Notes: generated from the letters alone by a model not told the origin. Positions 23,520-34,757 are shown, numbered from the stretch's first letter. The stretch is 64,000 nucleotides of DNA from Meles meles (GCF_922984935.1 NC_060074.1:52791501-52855500); one strand, 5' to 3'. A program made the numbers and translations.

Positions 23520-24130
23520 AAGCCAGTGTGGCCACAGTAAAGTGAATACAGATGATTAGATCATAGATATAATCAAGAACCATGTCATGAAGGATCTTAG
23601 GCAATAGTTAGGATATTGTCAATTATTCCTAGCACAATGAAAAATTCATTAGAAGCTTTGGAGCAGGGTAGTGACATGACGTTCTTTTTATTTCAAATAT
23701 ATTGTCCAGGGAGGAAGCAGTAGTGAATAAAGGATAGATGGAGAAATGTAAGATGTCAGGGGCACTAGTTAGAAGCCTATTACAATGCTGGTTTAGTCAG
23801 GAGAGGAGGGATTATGCACCCAGGATGGCAAAGGAGATGTTTGATGGACTGAGGATATATTGTGAATGTAGAACAAATAGGACTTGCTAATGAGCTGAAT
23901 ATGGAAGTATGAGTTAAAGATAATTATTTTTATATTGTTTGCCTGAGAAAATGGGTGGATATTTGTGGCGGTTGCTGAAACGGAGAATCTCGGAGATGGT
24001 GAAGTTGAAAAATCAAGAGGACTGTTGGAGATATACCGAATTTGAGATGCCTGTTTAAGACCCCAGTGAAATCATTGGGTCAACAATTGAGGAGCCTATT
24101 TTGGAGAGGTTTGGGTTGCAGATAAGAGTT
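23520..24130 (+). repeat. Ancient interspersed repeat (same type as at 310)
   Basis: GTCATGAAGGATCTTAGGCA, GAGCAGGGTAGTGACATGAC, GAAGCCTATTACAATGCTGG and TTTGAGATGCCTGTTTAAGA follow the same order as the repeat at 310-1180. Confidence 0.5.
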
Positions 24131-24314
24131 TGGGAAACACGCGAGAATGTATTTCAAGCCCTGGAATGGAATAATTCAGGCTCTACTTCACAGTCTTTCA
24201 GGGACACAGGCTAACAAAGGCCTCACCATTTTGAAGCCATGCCTGCTGTGTACAAGGCTTCCTCAGTCCCTGTAGTAAAGGAAAAAAGAGGTAGAGGGTC
24301 TTCCCTGGTCTTCA

Positions 24315-24826
24315 TACCTGCTTATCCATCTTCAAGACAAGCCTACTAGATATTTGCCCAAAGGATACAAAAATACTGATTTGAAGGGACACATGCACCC
24401 TGATGTTTATAGCAGCATTATCAACAATAGCCAAGCTATGGAAAGGGGCCAGATATTCATTGACTGATAAATGAATGAAGAAGAAGTGGTATGCATCCAC
24501 AAATATTACTCAGCCATAAAAAAAGAATGAAATCTTGCCATTTACAATGACTTGGATGGAGCTGGAGAGTATAATGCTGAGCAAAATAAGTCAGTCAGTG
24601 AACAATAAATACCATATGATTTCACTCTTATGTGGCATTTAAGAAACAAAACAAATGAGCAAAGGAAAAAAAAAGAGACAAAGACAAACCAAGAAACAGA
24701 CTCTTAACTATAGAGAATAAACTGATTGTTATATGGAAGTGATAAATCACTAAATTCTACTCCTGAAACCAGTAATACACGATGTTAACTAGAATTTAAA
24801 TAAAAACTTGAAAAAAAAATTTAATG
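24315..24826 (+). mobile_element. Old LINE-1 3' end (sense)
   Basis: The text runs from the ORF2 C-terminal zone (ACTCAGCCATAAAAAAAGAA, then GACTTGGATGGAGCTGGAGA) through the 3' UTR to a poly(A) near 24826. Same family as the older L1 at 25125, but in the opposite orientation. Confidence 0.85.
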
Positions 24827-24843
24827 GGATATGGAGAACTTAG

Positions 24844-24960
24844 GGGGCACCTGGCTGGTTCAGTTGGTAGAGCATGCAACTCTAATTTCAGGCTTGTTGT
24901 TTCAGGCCCCACATTGGGTGTAGAGATTACTTAAAAATGAAATCTTAAAAAAAAAAAAAA
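24844..24960 (+). mobile_element. Short old Can-SINE
   Basis: Only about 115 bp: CTGGCTGGTTCAGTTGGTAG, AGAGCATGCAACTC (still tRNA-like), then a short body and poly(A). Lies directly after an L1 tail. Confidence 0.8.
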
Positions 24961-25523
24961 TCAGGTGACATTTGTACCTTTCCCCTATAGTTTATTGACC
25001 AGTGGCAGTCAATGCCCATGCCTAAATGAAGGGGCCGAGAAATGTGGAGAAATATATGAATGTTGGGTGACTACTGCTGTCTCTCACATAATGTCTCATT
25101 TGTTTTTTTAGGGCCCAACTAATAGTTGTTTTCATTTATTTTTAATTTTTTTAGTTTTATTTTAATTCCAGTATAGTTAACATACAGTGTTATATTAGTT
25201 TCAAGTATACTATATAGTGGTTCAACAATTCCATACAACACCCACTGCCCCATCACCTATTTCACCCATCCCCCATTAACCTCACCTCTGGCAATGATCA
25301 GTGTGTTCTTTGTAGTTAAGAGTCTGTTTCTTGGTTTGTCTCTCTCACTCTCTTTTTTCTTTGCTCATTTGTTTCTTAAATTACACATATGAGTGAAATC
25401 ATATAGTATTTGTCTTTCCCTAACTGACCGACTTCCCTTAGCTTTATACTCTCTAGCTCCATCCAAGTGATTGCAAATAGCAAGATTACATTCTTTTTTG
25501 TGGTTGAATAATATTTCACTGAT

Positions 25524-25525
<2 letters not shown>

Positions 25526-25560
<35 letters not shown>
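25526..25560 (+). repeat. (AC)n at the edge of an L1 insertion
   Basis: About 17 AC units ending at CCATATCTT. The other side of the inserted L1 has only CACACAC (28074-28080), so most of the expansion came after insertion. Confidence 0.95.
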
Positions 25561-25561
<1 letters not shown>

Positions 25562-25568
25562 ATATCTT

Positions 25569-28073
25569 TTTTTTTTAATTTTTATTTATTTCTTATTTTT
25601 TTATAAACATATAATGTATTTTTATCCCCAGGGGTACAGGTCTGTAAATCGCCAGGTTTACACACTTCACAGCACTAACCATAGCACATACCCTCCCCAA
25701 TGTCCATAACTCTGCTCCCCATCTCCCAAATCCCTCTCCCCCCAGCAACCCTCAGTTTGTTTTGTGAGATTAAGAGTCACATATGGTTTGTCTCCCTTTC
25801 AATCCGATCTTGTTTCATTTATTCTTCTCCTATCCCCCTAACCCCACATGTTGCATCTCCACGTCCTCATATCAGGGAGATCATATGATAGTTGTCTTTC
25901 TCCAATTGACTTATTTCACTAAGCATGATACCCTCTAGTTCCATCCACGTCATCGCAAATGGCAAGATTTCATTTCTTTTGATGGCTGCATAGTATTCCA
26001 TTGTGTATATATACCACCTCTTCTTTATCCATTCATCTGTTGATGGACATCTAGGTTCTTTCCATAGTTTGGCTCTTGTAGACATTGCTGCTATAAACAT
26101 TTGGGTGCACGTGCCCCTTCGGATCACTACATTTGTATCTTTAGGGTAAATACCCAGTAGTGCAATTGCTGGGTCATAGGGTAGTTCTATTTTCAACATT
26201 TTGAGGAACCTCCATGCTGTTTTCCAGAGTATTTGCACCAGCTTGCATTCCCACCAACAGTGTAGGAGGGTTCCCCTTTCTCCGCATCCTCACCAGCATC
26301 TGTCATTTCCTGACTTGTTAATTTTAGCCATTCTGACTGGTGTGAGGTGATATCTCATTGTGGTTTTGATTTGTATTTCCCTGATGCCGAGTGATGTGGA
26401 GCACTTTTTCATGTGTCTGTTGGCCATCTGGATGTCTTCTTTGCAGAAATGTCTGTTCATGTCCTCTGCCCATTTCTTGATTGGATTCTTTGCTCTTTGG
26501 GTGTTGAGTTTGCTAAGTTCCTTATAGATTTTGGATACTAGCCATTTATCTGATATGTCGTTTGCAAATATCTTCTCCCATTCTGTCAGTTGTCTTTTGG
26601 TTTTGTTGACTGTTTCCTTTGCTGTGCAAAAGCTTTTGATCTTGATGAAATCCCAATAATTCATTTTTGCCCTTGCTTCCCTTGCCTTTGGCGATGTTCC
26701 TAGGAAGATGTTGCTGCGGCTGAGGTTGAAGAGGTTGCTGCCTGTGTTCTCCTCAAGGATTTTGATGGAATCCTTTCTCACATTGAGGTCATTCATCCAT
26801 TTTGAGTCTATTTTCGTGTGTGGTATAAGGAAGTGGTCCAATTTCATTTTTCTGCATGTGGCTGTCCAATTTTCCCAGTGCCATTTATTGAAGAGGCTGT
26901 CTTTTTTCCAGTGGACATTCTTTCCTGCTTTGTCGAAGATTAGTTGACCATAGAGTTGAGGGTCTATTTCTGGGCTCTCTATTCTGTTCCATTGATCTAT
27001 GTGTCTGTTTTTGTGCCAGTACCATACTGTCTTGATGATGACAGCTTTGTAATAGAGCTTGAAGTCCGGAATTGTGATGCCACCAACTTTGGCTTGCTTT
27101 TTCAATATTCCTTTGGCTATTCGAGGTCTTTTCTGGTTCCATATAAATTTTAGGATTATTTGTTCCATTTCTTTGAAAAAAATGGATGGTATTTTGATAG
27201 GGATTGCATTAAATGTGTAGATTGCTTTAGGTAGCATAGACATTTTCACAATATTTATTCTTCCAATCCAGGAGCATGGAACATTTTTCCATTTCTTTGT
27301 GTCTTCCTCAATTTCTTTCATGAGTACTTTATAGTTTTCTGCGTATAGATTCTTAGCCTCTTTGGTGAGGTTTATTCCTAGGTATCTTATAGTTTGGGGT
27401 GCAATTGTAAATGGGATTGACTCCTTAATTTCTCTTTCTTCTGTCTTGTTGGTGGTGTACAGAAATGCAACTGATTTCTGTGCATTGATTTTATATCCTG
27501 ACACTTTACTGAATTCCTGTACAAGTTCTAGCAGTTTTGGAGTGGAGTCTTTTGGGTTTTCCACATATAGTATCGTATCATCTGCAAAGAGTGATAGTTT
27601 GACTTCTTCTCTGCCGATTTGGATGCCTTTAATTTCTTTTTGTTGTCTGATTTCTGAAGCTAGGACTTCTAGTGCTATGTTGAATAGCAGTGGTGATAAT
27701 GGACATCCCTGCCGTGTTCCTGACCTTAACGGAAAAGCTTTCAGTTTTTCTCCATTGAGAATGATATTTGCGGTGGGTTTTTCATAGATGGCTTTGATAA
27801 TATTGAGGTATGTGCCCTCTGTCCCTACACTTTGAAGAGTTTGGATCAGGAAGGGATGCTGTACTTTGTCAAATGCTTTTTCAGCATCTATTGAGAGTAT
27901 CATATGGTTCTTGTTCTTTCTTTTATTAATGTGTTCTATCACATTGATTGATTTGCGGATGTTGAACCAACCTTGCAGCCCTGGAATAAATCCCACTTGG
28001 TCGTGGTGAATAATCCTTTTAATGTACTGTTGAATCCTATTGGCTAGTATTTTGGTGAGAATTTTTGCATCTG
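25569..28073 (-). mobile_element. Young 5'-truncated carnivore LINE-1
   Basis: About 2.5 kb in antisense orientation to GALNT13. It starts on the + strand with the T-run of its poly(A) tail, followed by the 3' UTR (about 25578-25866) and the ORF2 3' half. The 5' end is truncated within ORF2 near codons for DAKILTKILANR. It is flanked by a 17-bp target-site duplication with one mismatch, 25552-25568 and 28074-28090 (ends CCATATCTT), which also includes part of a CA repeat. It sits inside an older L1 of the same orientation. The nearly open ORF2 indicates a recent insertion. Confidence 0.92.
25867..28070 (-). pseudogene. LINE-1 ORF2 3' half: reverse transcriptase to C-terminus, one premature stop
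   Basis: The frame is open from the 5' truncation to TGA at 26290-26292, about 600 codons, then continues in the same frame to the expected ORF2 end at 25867. Full L1 ORF2 is about 1,275 aa, so the endonuclease and the start of RT are missing. Visible RT motifs, counted from the first Met of the open frame at 28101, are SIDAEKAFDKV (70-80), TRQGCPLSPLLF (129-140) and FADDT (172-176), including the catalytic Asp pair. After the stop come the cysteine-rich segment and the C-terminal end DNYHMISLI. The stop falls where relatives have CGA (Arg), so it looks like a CpG-to-TpG change. The first ten or so residues of the open frame are flanking DNA, not L1. It cannot retrotranspose, lacking ORF1, endonuclease and 5' UTR. 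Confidence 0.9.
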
Positions 28074-28552
28074 CACACACCCCATATCTTGATCTCTTCA
28101 TCTATCGATGGATAACTGGGCTGCTTCCATAATTTGGCTGTTATAAATAATGGTGCAGTAAACATAGGGGTGCATGTACCCTTTGAATTAATATTTTTGT
28201 ATTCTTTGGGTAAATACACAGTAGTGTGATTACTAGATCATATGGAAGTTCTTTTTTTAACTTTTTAAGGAAACTCTATACTGTTTTCCAGTGGCTGCAT
28301 CAGTTTGCACTCCCACCAACGAGGGTTCCTTTTTCTCCACATCCTTGCCAACACTTGTTCTTGTGTTTTTGATTTTCACCATTCAGAGGTAGTTTTCATT
28401 TACATTTCCCTGATGATAAATGACAAGGAACAACTTTTTATGTATCTGTTGGCTCTCTGTATAGCTTCTTTGGAGAAATGTCTGTTCATGCCTTCTGCCT
28501 TAATTTTTGAGTGTTGAGTCTTATAAGTTCTTTATACATTTTGGATACTAAC

Positions 28553-30569
28553 CCTCATAGTATCTCACTGCGAAGCAGGAAAATAGAACTACAAAGGGAA
28601 AAAAACCATCCTCACCAAAATATTAAGATAAGCCGACAGTATTTTTGTGCTTTTCTAACAGTAATTAAAGTAATTATCTAGGACTAAGACAAAACTCATG
28701 TTGTAGTGGCAATGCCATGGGGTAGCTTAGGAGTTTTAGGGTGAGACGGTTTTAGCTTTTCTCAATACTAACTGCCATTTTATACCAACCAGATCTTTGC
28801 CAAATCTGATGTGGGCAATTAATATTTTCTCTTACTTAATGTAAAATAGATGCAAATGAATCTTCAAACTCCCTTCCAATCAGAAAACTGCTTATAAAAG
28901 CCTCCTGAGAAAAAATTCTGGAGCCAGGACTATTGCCTTTTAATGATGAAAAAGGAAAGGTATATAATAAGCTATCTCAATTAAATTTGCCTACCTCAAA
29001 AATGAGAAAGAACAGAAAAGTAAAACTAATTGTTGAATTAAGTCCGCTGAAGCTACAGTGCCCTTCTTTTTCTCTTTTCCCTGGATCGAATGGAATCTCT
29101 TTAAATGATTTTCAAGACTACGTATTAGATCACTGCAGTTGATACAGCACTTAATAGAATGAGAAATTCACGTAGTGATCCTTTGTAAATGTTTTCCAGC
29201 TTCTTCTTTTGAAGGTTGCATTCTAGGTTGCAAGTTCTGAATAGGATTATTTTGAAAGCAAATATTTATATGTTTAAAAAGCCCAAAGACCTTGTTGTTT
29301 TCTGTCCAAACACCAGCTAAAAAAATCAATATTGTCTTTTAGAAGGAAATGGTTTGGCTGTTTAAGCATCATCAGAGTGCTTTCTAACAACACTAAGGCA
29401 TTTAAATTTGGAAAAACAAAAGTTAAGAATTTTTAAGGAACAGTGAGGGTAGGGGGAAACTAAGAGGTGGTGGGCTTTCAAGAGTGTCACCACATTTGAA
29501 TAGAGTGACTCAAATAATGGCAATAGTTACGGATGTCTGCATTGCCTAAACAATTATTCATTGTTTTATAGAATGGTTGTTGGATTGTGCTGTTTGGCTG
29601 AGATAGAATGTGCCAAATACTTGGCCTTTTTTTTTCCTGTGCCCAACTCTGGTTGCTTACTCATCTTAAAGAAACATGTGAAACACAGACCTTGTCAAAA
29701 ATAATTTAAGAAAAGCAATCTTCTCACAGTTATTTAGTCATTTCAGTCAAATCATTTTTAATATTGATAGTAATGAGCAAATCATGTCACCATGGTATAG
29801 AAATTAGTAGCATTGCTGTTTTTAATTCTCAACTAAAAAGCATCATTTTATGATCATCAATGGAAATATTCCTTTTAATTTCATATATTCTACTACTACA
29901 TGAATTGAACTTAAGTAGGTTTAATGTACACATGTGAGTATAAGCCATTTCTTTATTTTAGCTTATTTATATACTAACTTACTTATCTAAGAATTTGAGG
30001 TGGCTCACATTTAACTCATAAAATAATACAGGAAAAAAAAAAGAAAAAATCAGGTCTGTAGTAAACCTAGATAGAATAAAAGTTCAAGAAAAAAAAGATA
30101 AAGTTAGAACACATAAGTGTTCATTGTGAGGATCATATTTATATAAATTTATTGTGAAATCTACGATGGTGAATAAAAGACACTTGGAAAATACGGGGAT
30201 TGGAATTTTTATTAAAGAGAGACGGCCCTATTACTACACAGCTCAGTTAAGCTTTGATTATGAGATACTAAATTAATACCAATTTACACTTACTTGATTA
30301 ATTATTCCATATAAGAAGTGTAAGTGTTTGGTGATAAATATTTGCACTTGAAAAGTCATAACCAAAGGAAAAGCTGTTTTTTATATCTATTTCATGTACT
30401 AATTGGTTGCTAGGAAGAAAATCAGTGTAGTGGCAGCTGCATATGGAATTGAATTTGATGGACTTGTAATTACAGAGGGAAGAAAACTGACAGCAAAGTA
30501 AACAGAGGAAACCCATACTAAATCGAAAATAGCACAAACTGATTTGTGTGTTTCTCTGAAAAATTCCAG
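28553..30569. other. SINE-free flank upstream of exon A
   Basis: About 2 kb without any young insertion next to the exon. Confidence 0.6.
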
Positions 30570-30709
30570 GTGTTGTCAAAGTGGATTATGGAGATGTGTC
30601 AGTCAGAAAAACACTAAGAGAAAACCTGAAGTGTAAGCCCTTTTCTTGGTACCTTGAAAACATCTATCCGGACTCTCAGATCCCGAGACGTTATTACTCA
30701 CTTGGTGAG
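30570..30709 (+). CDS. GALNT13: GALNT13 internal coding exon (end of catalytic region / linker)
   Basis: The exon encodes 46 full codons after two bases that complete a split Gly codon. The peptide begins VVKVDYGDVSVRKTLREN and ends YPDSQIPRRYYSLGE. GALNT13 is a Golgi type II membrane enzyme that moves GalNAc from UDP-GalNAc to Ser/Thr of mucin-type acceptors, mainly in neurons. This piece lies between the GT-A catalytic core and the lectin domain and contains the family-typical KCKPFSWYLENIYPD stretch. DVSVRKTLRENLKCK, as I remember it, separates GALNT13 from its close paralogue GALNT1. Splice sites: AG at 30568-30569 and GT at 30710-30711 (GAG|GTATGA). The acceptor tract is mediocre, broken by GAAAAA. 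The exon enters after codon position 1 and leaves at a codon boundary, so it joins exon B in frame. No stop or frameshift is seen. The paralogue assignment rests on remembered sequence. Confidence 0.95.
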
Positions 30710-31432
30710 GTATGAATTATTTATTTTGGTTAAGTTATAAATATATTTTGCAAATGGAACAATTCCGAAGGAGCTCAATATTTTTTATGTTGTGAATAAA
30801 ATGCTTTCAGGGTTTTTAAATGGATCCGTTTTAAATAACTTCTCAAGTCACTTATGGTCTCAAGGACCAATAAAGGTCTTTATCGTTGGGATTTGCAAAA
30901 GTAAGGGCATAGTTTAATACTAAATAGTATTTTCTTGTTTCTTTACCAACAGTTCAGAAACATTTTGTCATATGGACCTTACTCTCTTAAAATTTACTGT
31001 GAACCCCAAGAGCTTTGGTTTAGGTGGGTGTAAACTATTCATACTTAATGTATTGAACCTAAACCTGAGAGCTGTAAAACCCATTTATTAATTTATTAAA
31101 AGTAATGTTCTCCATTACATGTTAATTTAAGTAATGCATTTTTAAAAATAAATGTATTTTCCAAAACAAAATCAAATAGTAAGATTAGCATCAGTTATAT
31201 TTTTGTAAATTATATTACTGTCTGGTATGATAGAAGTTAACTGGAATCTGTTTTGTTATTCAGTCTACTGTAATATCACAAACCATGTAGCCTCTGAGAG
31301 ACTCCTTGTACTTCATGGAAAGTGAAAGTGCAAACTGCAAGTAATTTCTTGGTGTTACTGTATAATCCTGTTGATTTTATAGGCCCACTGAAAACCATTG
31401 ATCCTTTACCATTGTTTTCCAAAATACCTACT

Positions 31433-31567
31433 TAAAAAAAATTTTTTTAACTTAAATTCAGTTGATTAACATATAGTGTATTATTGGTTTCAGAGGTAGA
31501 GGTCAGTGATTCATCAGTCTTACTGTATAATACCCAGGGCTCATTACATCATGTGCCCTCCTTAAAG
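31433..31567 (-). mobile_element. Old short LINE-1 3' end
   Basis: T-run and an L1 3'-UTR-like text (TTGATTAACATATAGTGTAT, TAATACCCAGGGCTCATTAC). A 20-bp TSD with one mismatch (TGTTTTCCAAAATACCTACT) is at 31413-31432 and 31568-31587. Confidence 0.78.
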
Positions 31568-32057
31568 TGTTTTCCAAAATATCTACTATCTGTAAAAATA
31601 CATAGTTAGCTTCATTATGATTATATAAACATATTCATAATATATATTCAGTTGCTCAAAATAAGAACTGTACCTTTATGAATTATATGTCTCAAATTGT
31701 AATTTCTCACTTAATAGGGATCAGCTTAGGGAAACAAAACTATTTAATATTGGTTGTAATTAAAGCATTTTGACAGAAATGATACAATGCACTTGGAAAA
31801 TAATTATTAATAAAGTATGTCTTTAGGTTGAAACTGCTATTTTCTTAGGTCATAATAGTAGAATATCTGAACATGTGTGAAAATGTCTAATACTTTTTTG
31901 GTTCATTTGCCAAAAATAACAATCTGTAACTTTATCCACTCTGTCACTTTAATCCATAAACATTATTTATAATTAACTGGAAAATAATTGAAGCAAAAAA
32001 TACTGAGACTGAGTGGACCCCTAGCACAATTGGTTTTTGTTTTGTTTTGTTTTGTTT

Positions 32058-32467
32058 TTAATTTTTTTGTAAACATATAATGTATTTTTAGCCCCAGGGT
32101 TATAGGTCTGTGAATCATCAGGCTTACAGCTTCACAGCACTCACGACAGCACACACACACCCCCTAATGTCCATAGCCCAACCACCCTCTCCCGACCCCC
32201 CTCCCCCCAGCAACCCTCAGTTTGTTCTGTGAGATTTAGAGTCTCTTATGGTTAGTCTCCATCCTGATCCCATCTTGTTTCATTTATTCTTTTCCTACCC
32301 CCAACGCCCCCCATGTAGCATCTTCAATTCCTCATATCAGGGAGATCATATGATAGTTGTCTTTCTCCAACTGACTTATTTCGCTAAGCATAATACCCTC
32401 TAGTTCTATCCACGTCGTTGCAAATGGCAAGATTTCACTTCTTTTGATGGCTGCATAGTATTCCATT
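32058..32467 (-). mobile_element. LINE-1 3' end
   Basis: AACATATAATGTATTTTTAG, then the 3' UTR and the ORF2 C-terminal zone up to ATGGCTGCATAGTATTCCAT. A SINE adjoins at its 5' end, so the true truncation point is unclear. It begins next to a TTTTG repeat at 32036-32057. Confidence 0.85.
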
Positions 32468-32656
32468 TCTTTTTCTTTTTCTTTAAGATTTTATTTATTT
32501 GACAGAGGGAGAGATAGCAAGAGAGGGGAGCCGGGGGAGTGGGAGAGGAAGAAGCAGGCTCCCCCCTGAGCAGGGAGCCTGATGTGACCTCAGGACCCTG
32601 GGATCATGACCTGAGCTGAAGGCAGGCACTTAACAACTGAGCCACTCAGGCGTCCC
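32468..32656 (-). mobile_element. Can-SINE
   Basis: Antisense, next to the 5' edge of the L1 end at 32058-32467. Ends GAGCCACTCAGGCGTCCC. Confidence 0.9.
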
Positions 32657-32817
32657 TAAAGGCTGTTTTTCTCTGTCCACATTCCTGGTCTAGTTGTCAA
32701 ATCTCCTCATTAGCCACGTAATATCTCTTTATAGAATTTTTTTCAGTTTTCATCTATTTAACCTTAATCTGAATGATGTAGTGCAAGGATTTCCGTGTAA
32801 TAACAGTGAATGTATGA

Positions 32818-33088
32818 CTTTTTTTTTAAGATTTTTTTTAATTTATTTTGGAGAGAAATAGCATGGGGGGAGAGACAGAAAGAAAGGGAGAGGAGCATCT
32901 CTCTCTCTCTGTCAAATAAATAAATAAATAAATCTTAAAAAAAAAAAAGGAAAGGGAGTGGGAGAGAAAGAAGCAGATTCGCCACTGAGCCCAAAGCCCA
33001 TCTCAGGGCTTGATACAAAGACCCTGAGATCATGACCTGAGGCAAAATCCAGTTGGTTGCTTAACTGACCAAGCCACCTGGGCACCCC
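32818..33088 (-). mobile_element. Older Can-SINE carrying a tail-only SINE insertion
   Basis: Antisense copy from the T-run to CACCTGGGCACCCC. Interrupted at about 32891-32950 by a sense-oriented SINE tail. Confidence 0.85.
32891..32950 (+). mobile_element. Extremely truncated SINE (tail only) inside an antisense SINE
   Basis: CATCTCTCTCTCTCTGTCAA, AAATAAA units, TCTT and poly(A), about 55 bp. Flanked by AAAGGGAG at 32883-32890 and 32951-32958. Confidence 0.75.
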
Positions 33089-33293
33089 CTACAACTTTCT
33101 AAGTGTGACTCTAGTTACTTAATAGCCCTGTGCCTCAGGGTGTTTTGTTTGTTTTGTTTTGCTTTGCTTTTACTAAGGGCATTATGCTTTGCTTTTATTA
33201 TGTTGCCATTGTTTTCAAATAATGAAACATTCTGTGTAAGCACTAATGTTACAGGGATTTATATTCAATACATACATTACATGAGTGCTTTTT

Positions 33294-33497
33294 ATTTTAT
33301 TTTTTTTTAAGATTTTATTTATTTATTTGACGGAGGGAGAGAGACAGCAAGAGAGGGAACACAAGCAGGGGGAGTGGGAGAGGGAGAAGCAGGCTTCCTG
33401 CAGAGCAGAGAGCCCGATATGGGACTCGATTCCAGGACCCTGGGATCATGACCTGAGCCAGAGGCAGATACTTAACAACTGAGCCACCCACGTGCCC
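33294..33497 (-). mobile_element. Can-SINE
   Basis: Antisense, 15-bp TSD with one mismatch (ACATGAGTGCTTTTT) at 33279-33293 and 33498-33512. Confidence 0.94.
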
Positions 33498-33512
33498 ACA
33501 TGAGTACTTTTT

Positions 33513-34154
33513 AAGCTAGAACACTGTTTGCATGCTGGTTATTATGATCTAGTGCTTCTAAAGATCCCCAATATCTAATACTTTCATTTCTTTACTGAAA
33601 AGTTTGTTTCAACAATCATGAACCTGACTTGAACAGTAAGAAGAGCATGTTTCTGTTCCTGTCATAGAGTGTTGCTCCTGCTGCAGTCAGGGTACTCAGC
33701 TGATGAATCAGCACTGATTACTTTTTCTAAAAGGAGGTATAACCAGGGCCTATAACGAAACACATGAGTAAGGAGGACTTTTTAGAAATTTTCTGGGGCT
33801 ACCAGAGTGACTCCTGAGAAGGACTCTACAACAGAATCTAGATGTTTACTTCTGTGTTAAAAATCCAATTTTATGGTTTCCTGTACTACATCAAGGAAAT
33901 CTAATTAACTGACTTCCTGAAAAAGGAAAAATAGAGTGTGGGCAAATTCCTTTGTACAACCTACAGATTTTGAATTAGCTGTCTTCTGTGATAGATTGGG
34001 TAGCCATATTTTAATGTACAGAAATAATTTGAAAGAAAGAGACTGTACCTTTCTGGGTTTTTAAAACATATCCAAGAAGAGGCAGTTTGTATTAAACAAA
34101 ACAAAACAAAACAAAACACACACACACAAAAAACAGGCCTTGAAGGCAAGCAGA
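33513..34154. other. Unassigned intron sequence
   Basis: An (AAAAC)n plus CA run at 34096-34128. Nothing else; 31588-32035 also unassigned. Confidence 0.5.
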
Positions 34155-34420
34155 GGAAGGTTTAAATCCTGACCTCACAGCCTAGCTCTGGAGTGGCTCT
34201 AGGTATCCTGTCTGGCCCCTGTGGGCAGTGTGGAGATAATCAGAAAGGGATATAGTGATGACTGAAGACCTAGAGTACTTAGCACAATGTCTGGCAAGAA
34301 GTAGTAGCAGCAGTAGTAATAGTTACTGTATTATTATAGCTACCATTTACTGTTTTCTTATTAAGTCAAACATTATGCTAGATGCTTTATAACAATTATT
34401 TTATTTAAAAATCTCAACTC
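34155..34420. repeat. Two MIR pieces, probably head to head
   Basis: 34155-34310 fits sense MIR (AGAGTACTTAGCACAATGTC, then TGGCAAGAAGTAG). 34325-34410 fits reverse MIR (ACCATTTACTGTTTTCTTAT, ATTATGCTAGATGCTTTATA). Confidence 0.5.
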
Positions 34421-34452
34421 CAAAAATAAAATAAAATAAAAATCTCAACTCC
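34407..34452 (+). repeat. 16-nt A-rich insertion with 15-bp direct flanks
   Basis: AAAAATCTCAACTCC at 34407-34421 and 34438-34452 flanks AAAAATAAAATAAAAT. It fits a retroposition that kept only the tail, or a small duplication with later expansion. Confidence 0.7.
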
Positions 34453-34620
34453 ATGACTTCAGTTTTGTTAGGATCCCAACTGAAAATGGAAACTGACATG
34501 TAGAAAGTTTAAGTGATTTACCTATGGGTCATTGAGCTCGCTATTAAAGTCGGGATTAAAATAAATGTTAGTCTGACACTAATGCTCATTTTTTCTTTAA
34601 GCTAGAAGGACAAAATAGGT

Positions 34621-34668
34621 TGTATTATTATATTATATTATATTATTGTATTATTATATTATTTATTC
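34621..34668 (+). repeat. (TTATA)n-like microsatellite
   Basis: Mixed TATTA / TTATA units with two TTG interruptions. Confidence 0.9.
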
Positions 34669-34757
34669 AGAATGCTTTTGTTAAATTAGAGGTGGAGTTG
34701 AAGCCTATATGTTACCTGCTAAGGATAAAAAGTCCCGTAACGAAGCTCTTTACTCTT

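Larger units (their letters stand above)
25125..28552 (-). mobile_element. Older LINE-1 3' end, split by the young L1
   Basis: The older L1 3' UTR and ORF2 end lie at 25125-25551. The same element continues at 28091-28552, where the GGATAACTGGGCTGCTTCCA and TCCCACCAAC regions match the L1 C-terminal coding zone. It is much more diverged than the inserted element. Confidence 0.82.
1..30569 (+). other. GALNT13: GALNT13 intron upstream of exon A (3' part)
   Basis: This is the 3' portion of a long intron; its donor and the preceding catalytic exon lie before the window. No other exon-like open frame with splice sites was recognised. About half is covered by identifiable repeats, listed separately. 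Confidence 0.8.

Noticed and set aside
24844..24960. Functional tRNA gene
   Set aside because: The tRNA-like text is the head of a Can-SINE followed by a tail; no cloverleaf with intact anticodon arm.
26290..28101. Largest open frame in the window as a host gene
   Set aside because: It is the LINE-1 ORF2 reverse transcriptase half within a truncated L1 with poly(A) and TSD.
1..30569. Preceding GALNT13 catalytic exon
   Set aside because: I looked for text coding for the FRKATPYTFPGG and AEVWMDEFK region and did not find it; a translated alignment would settle it.
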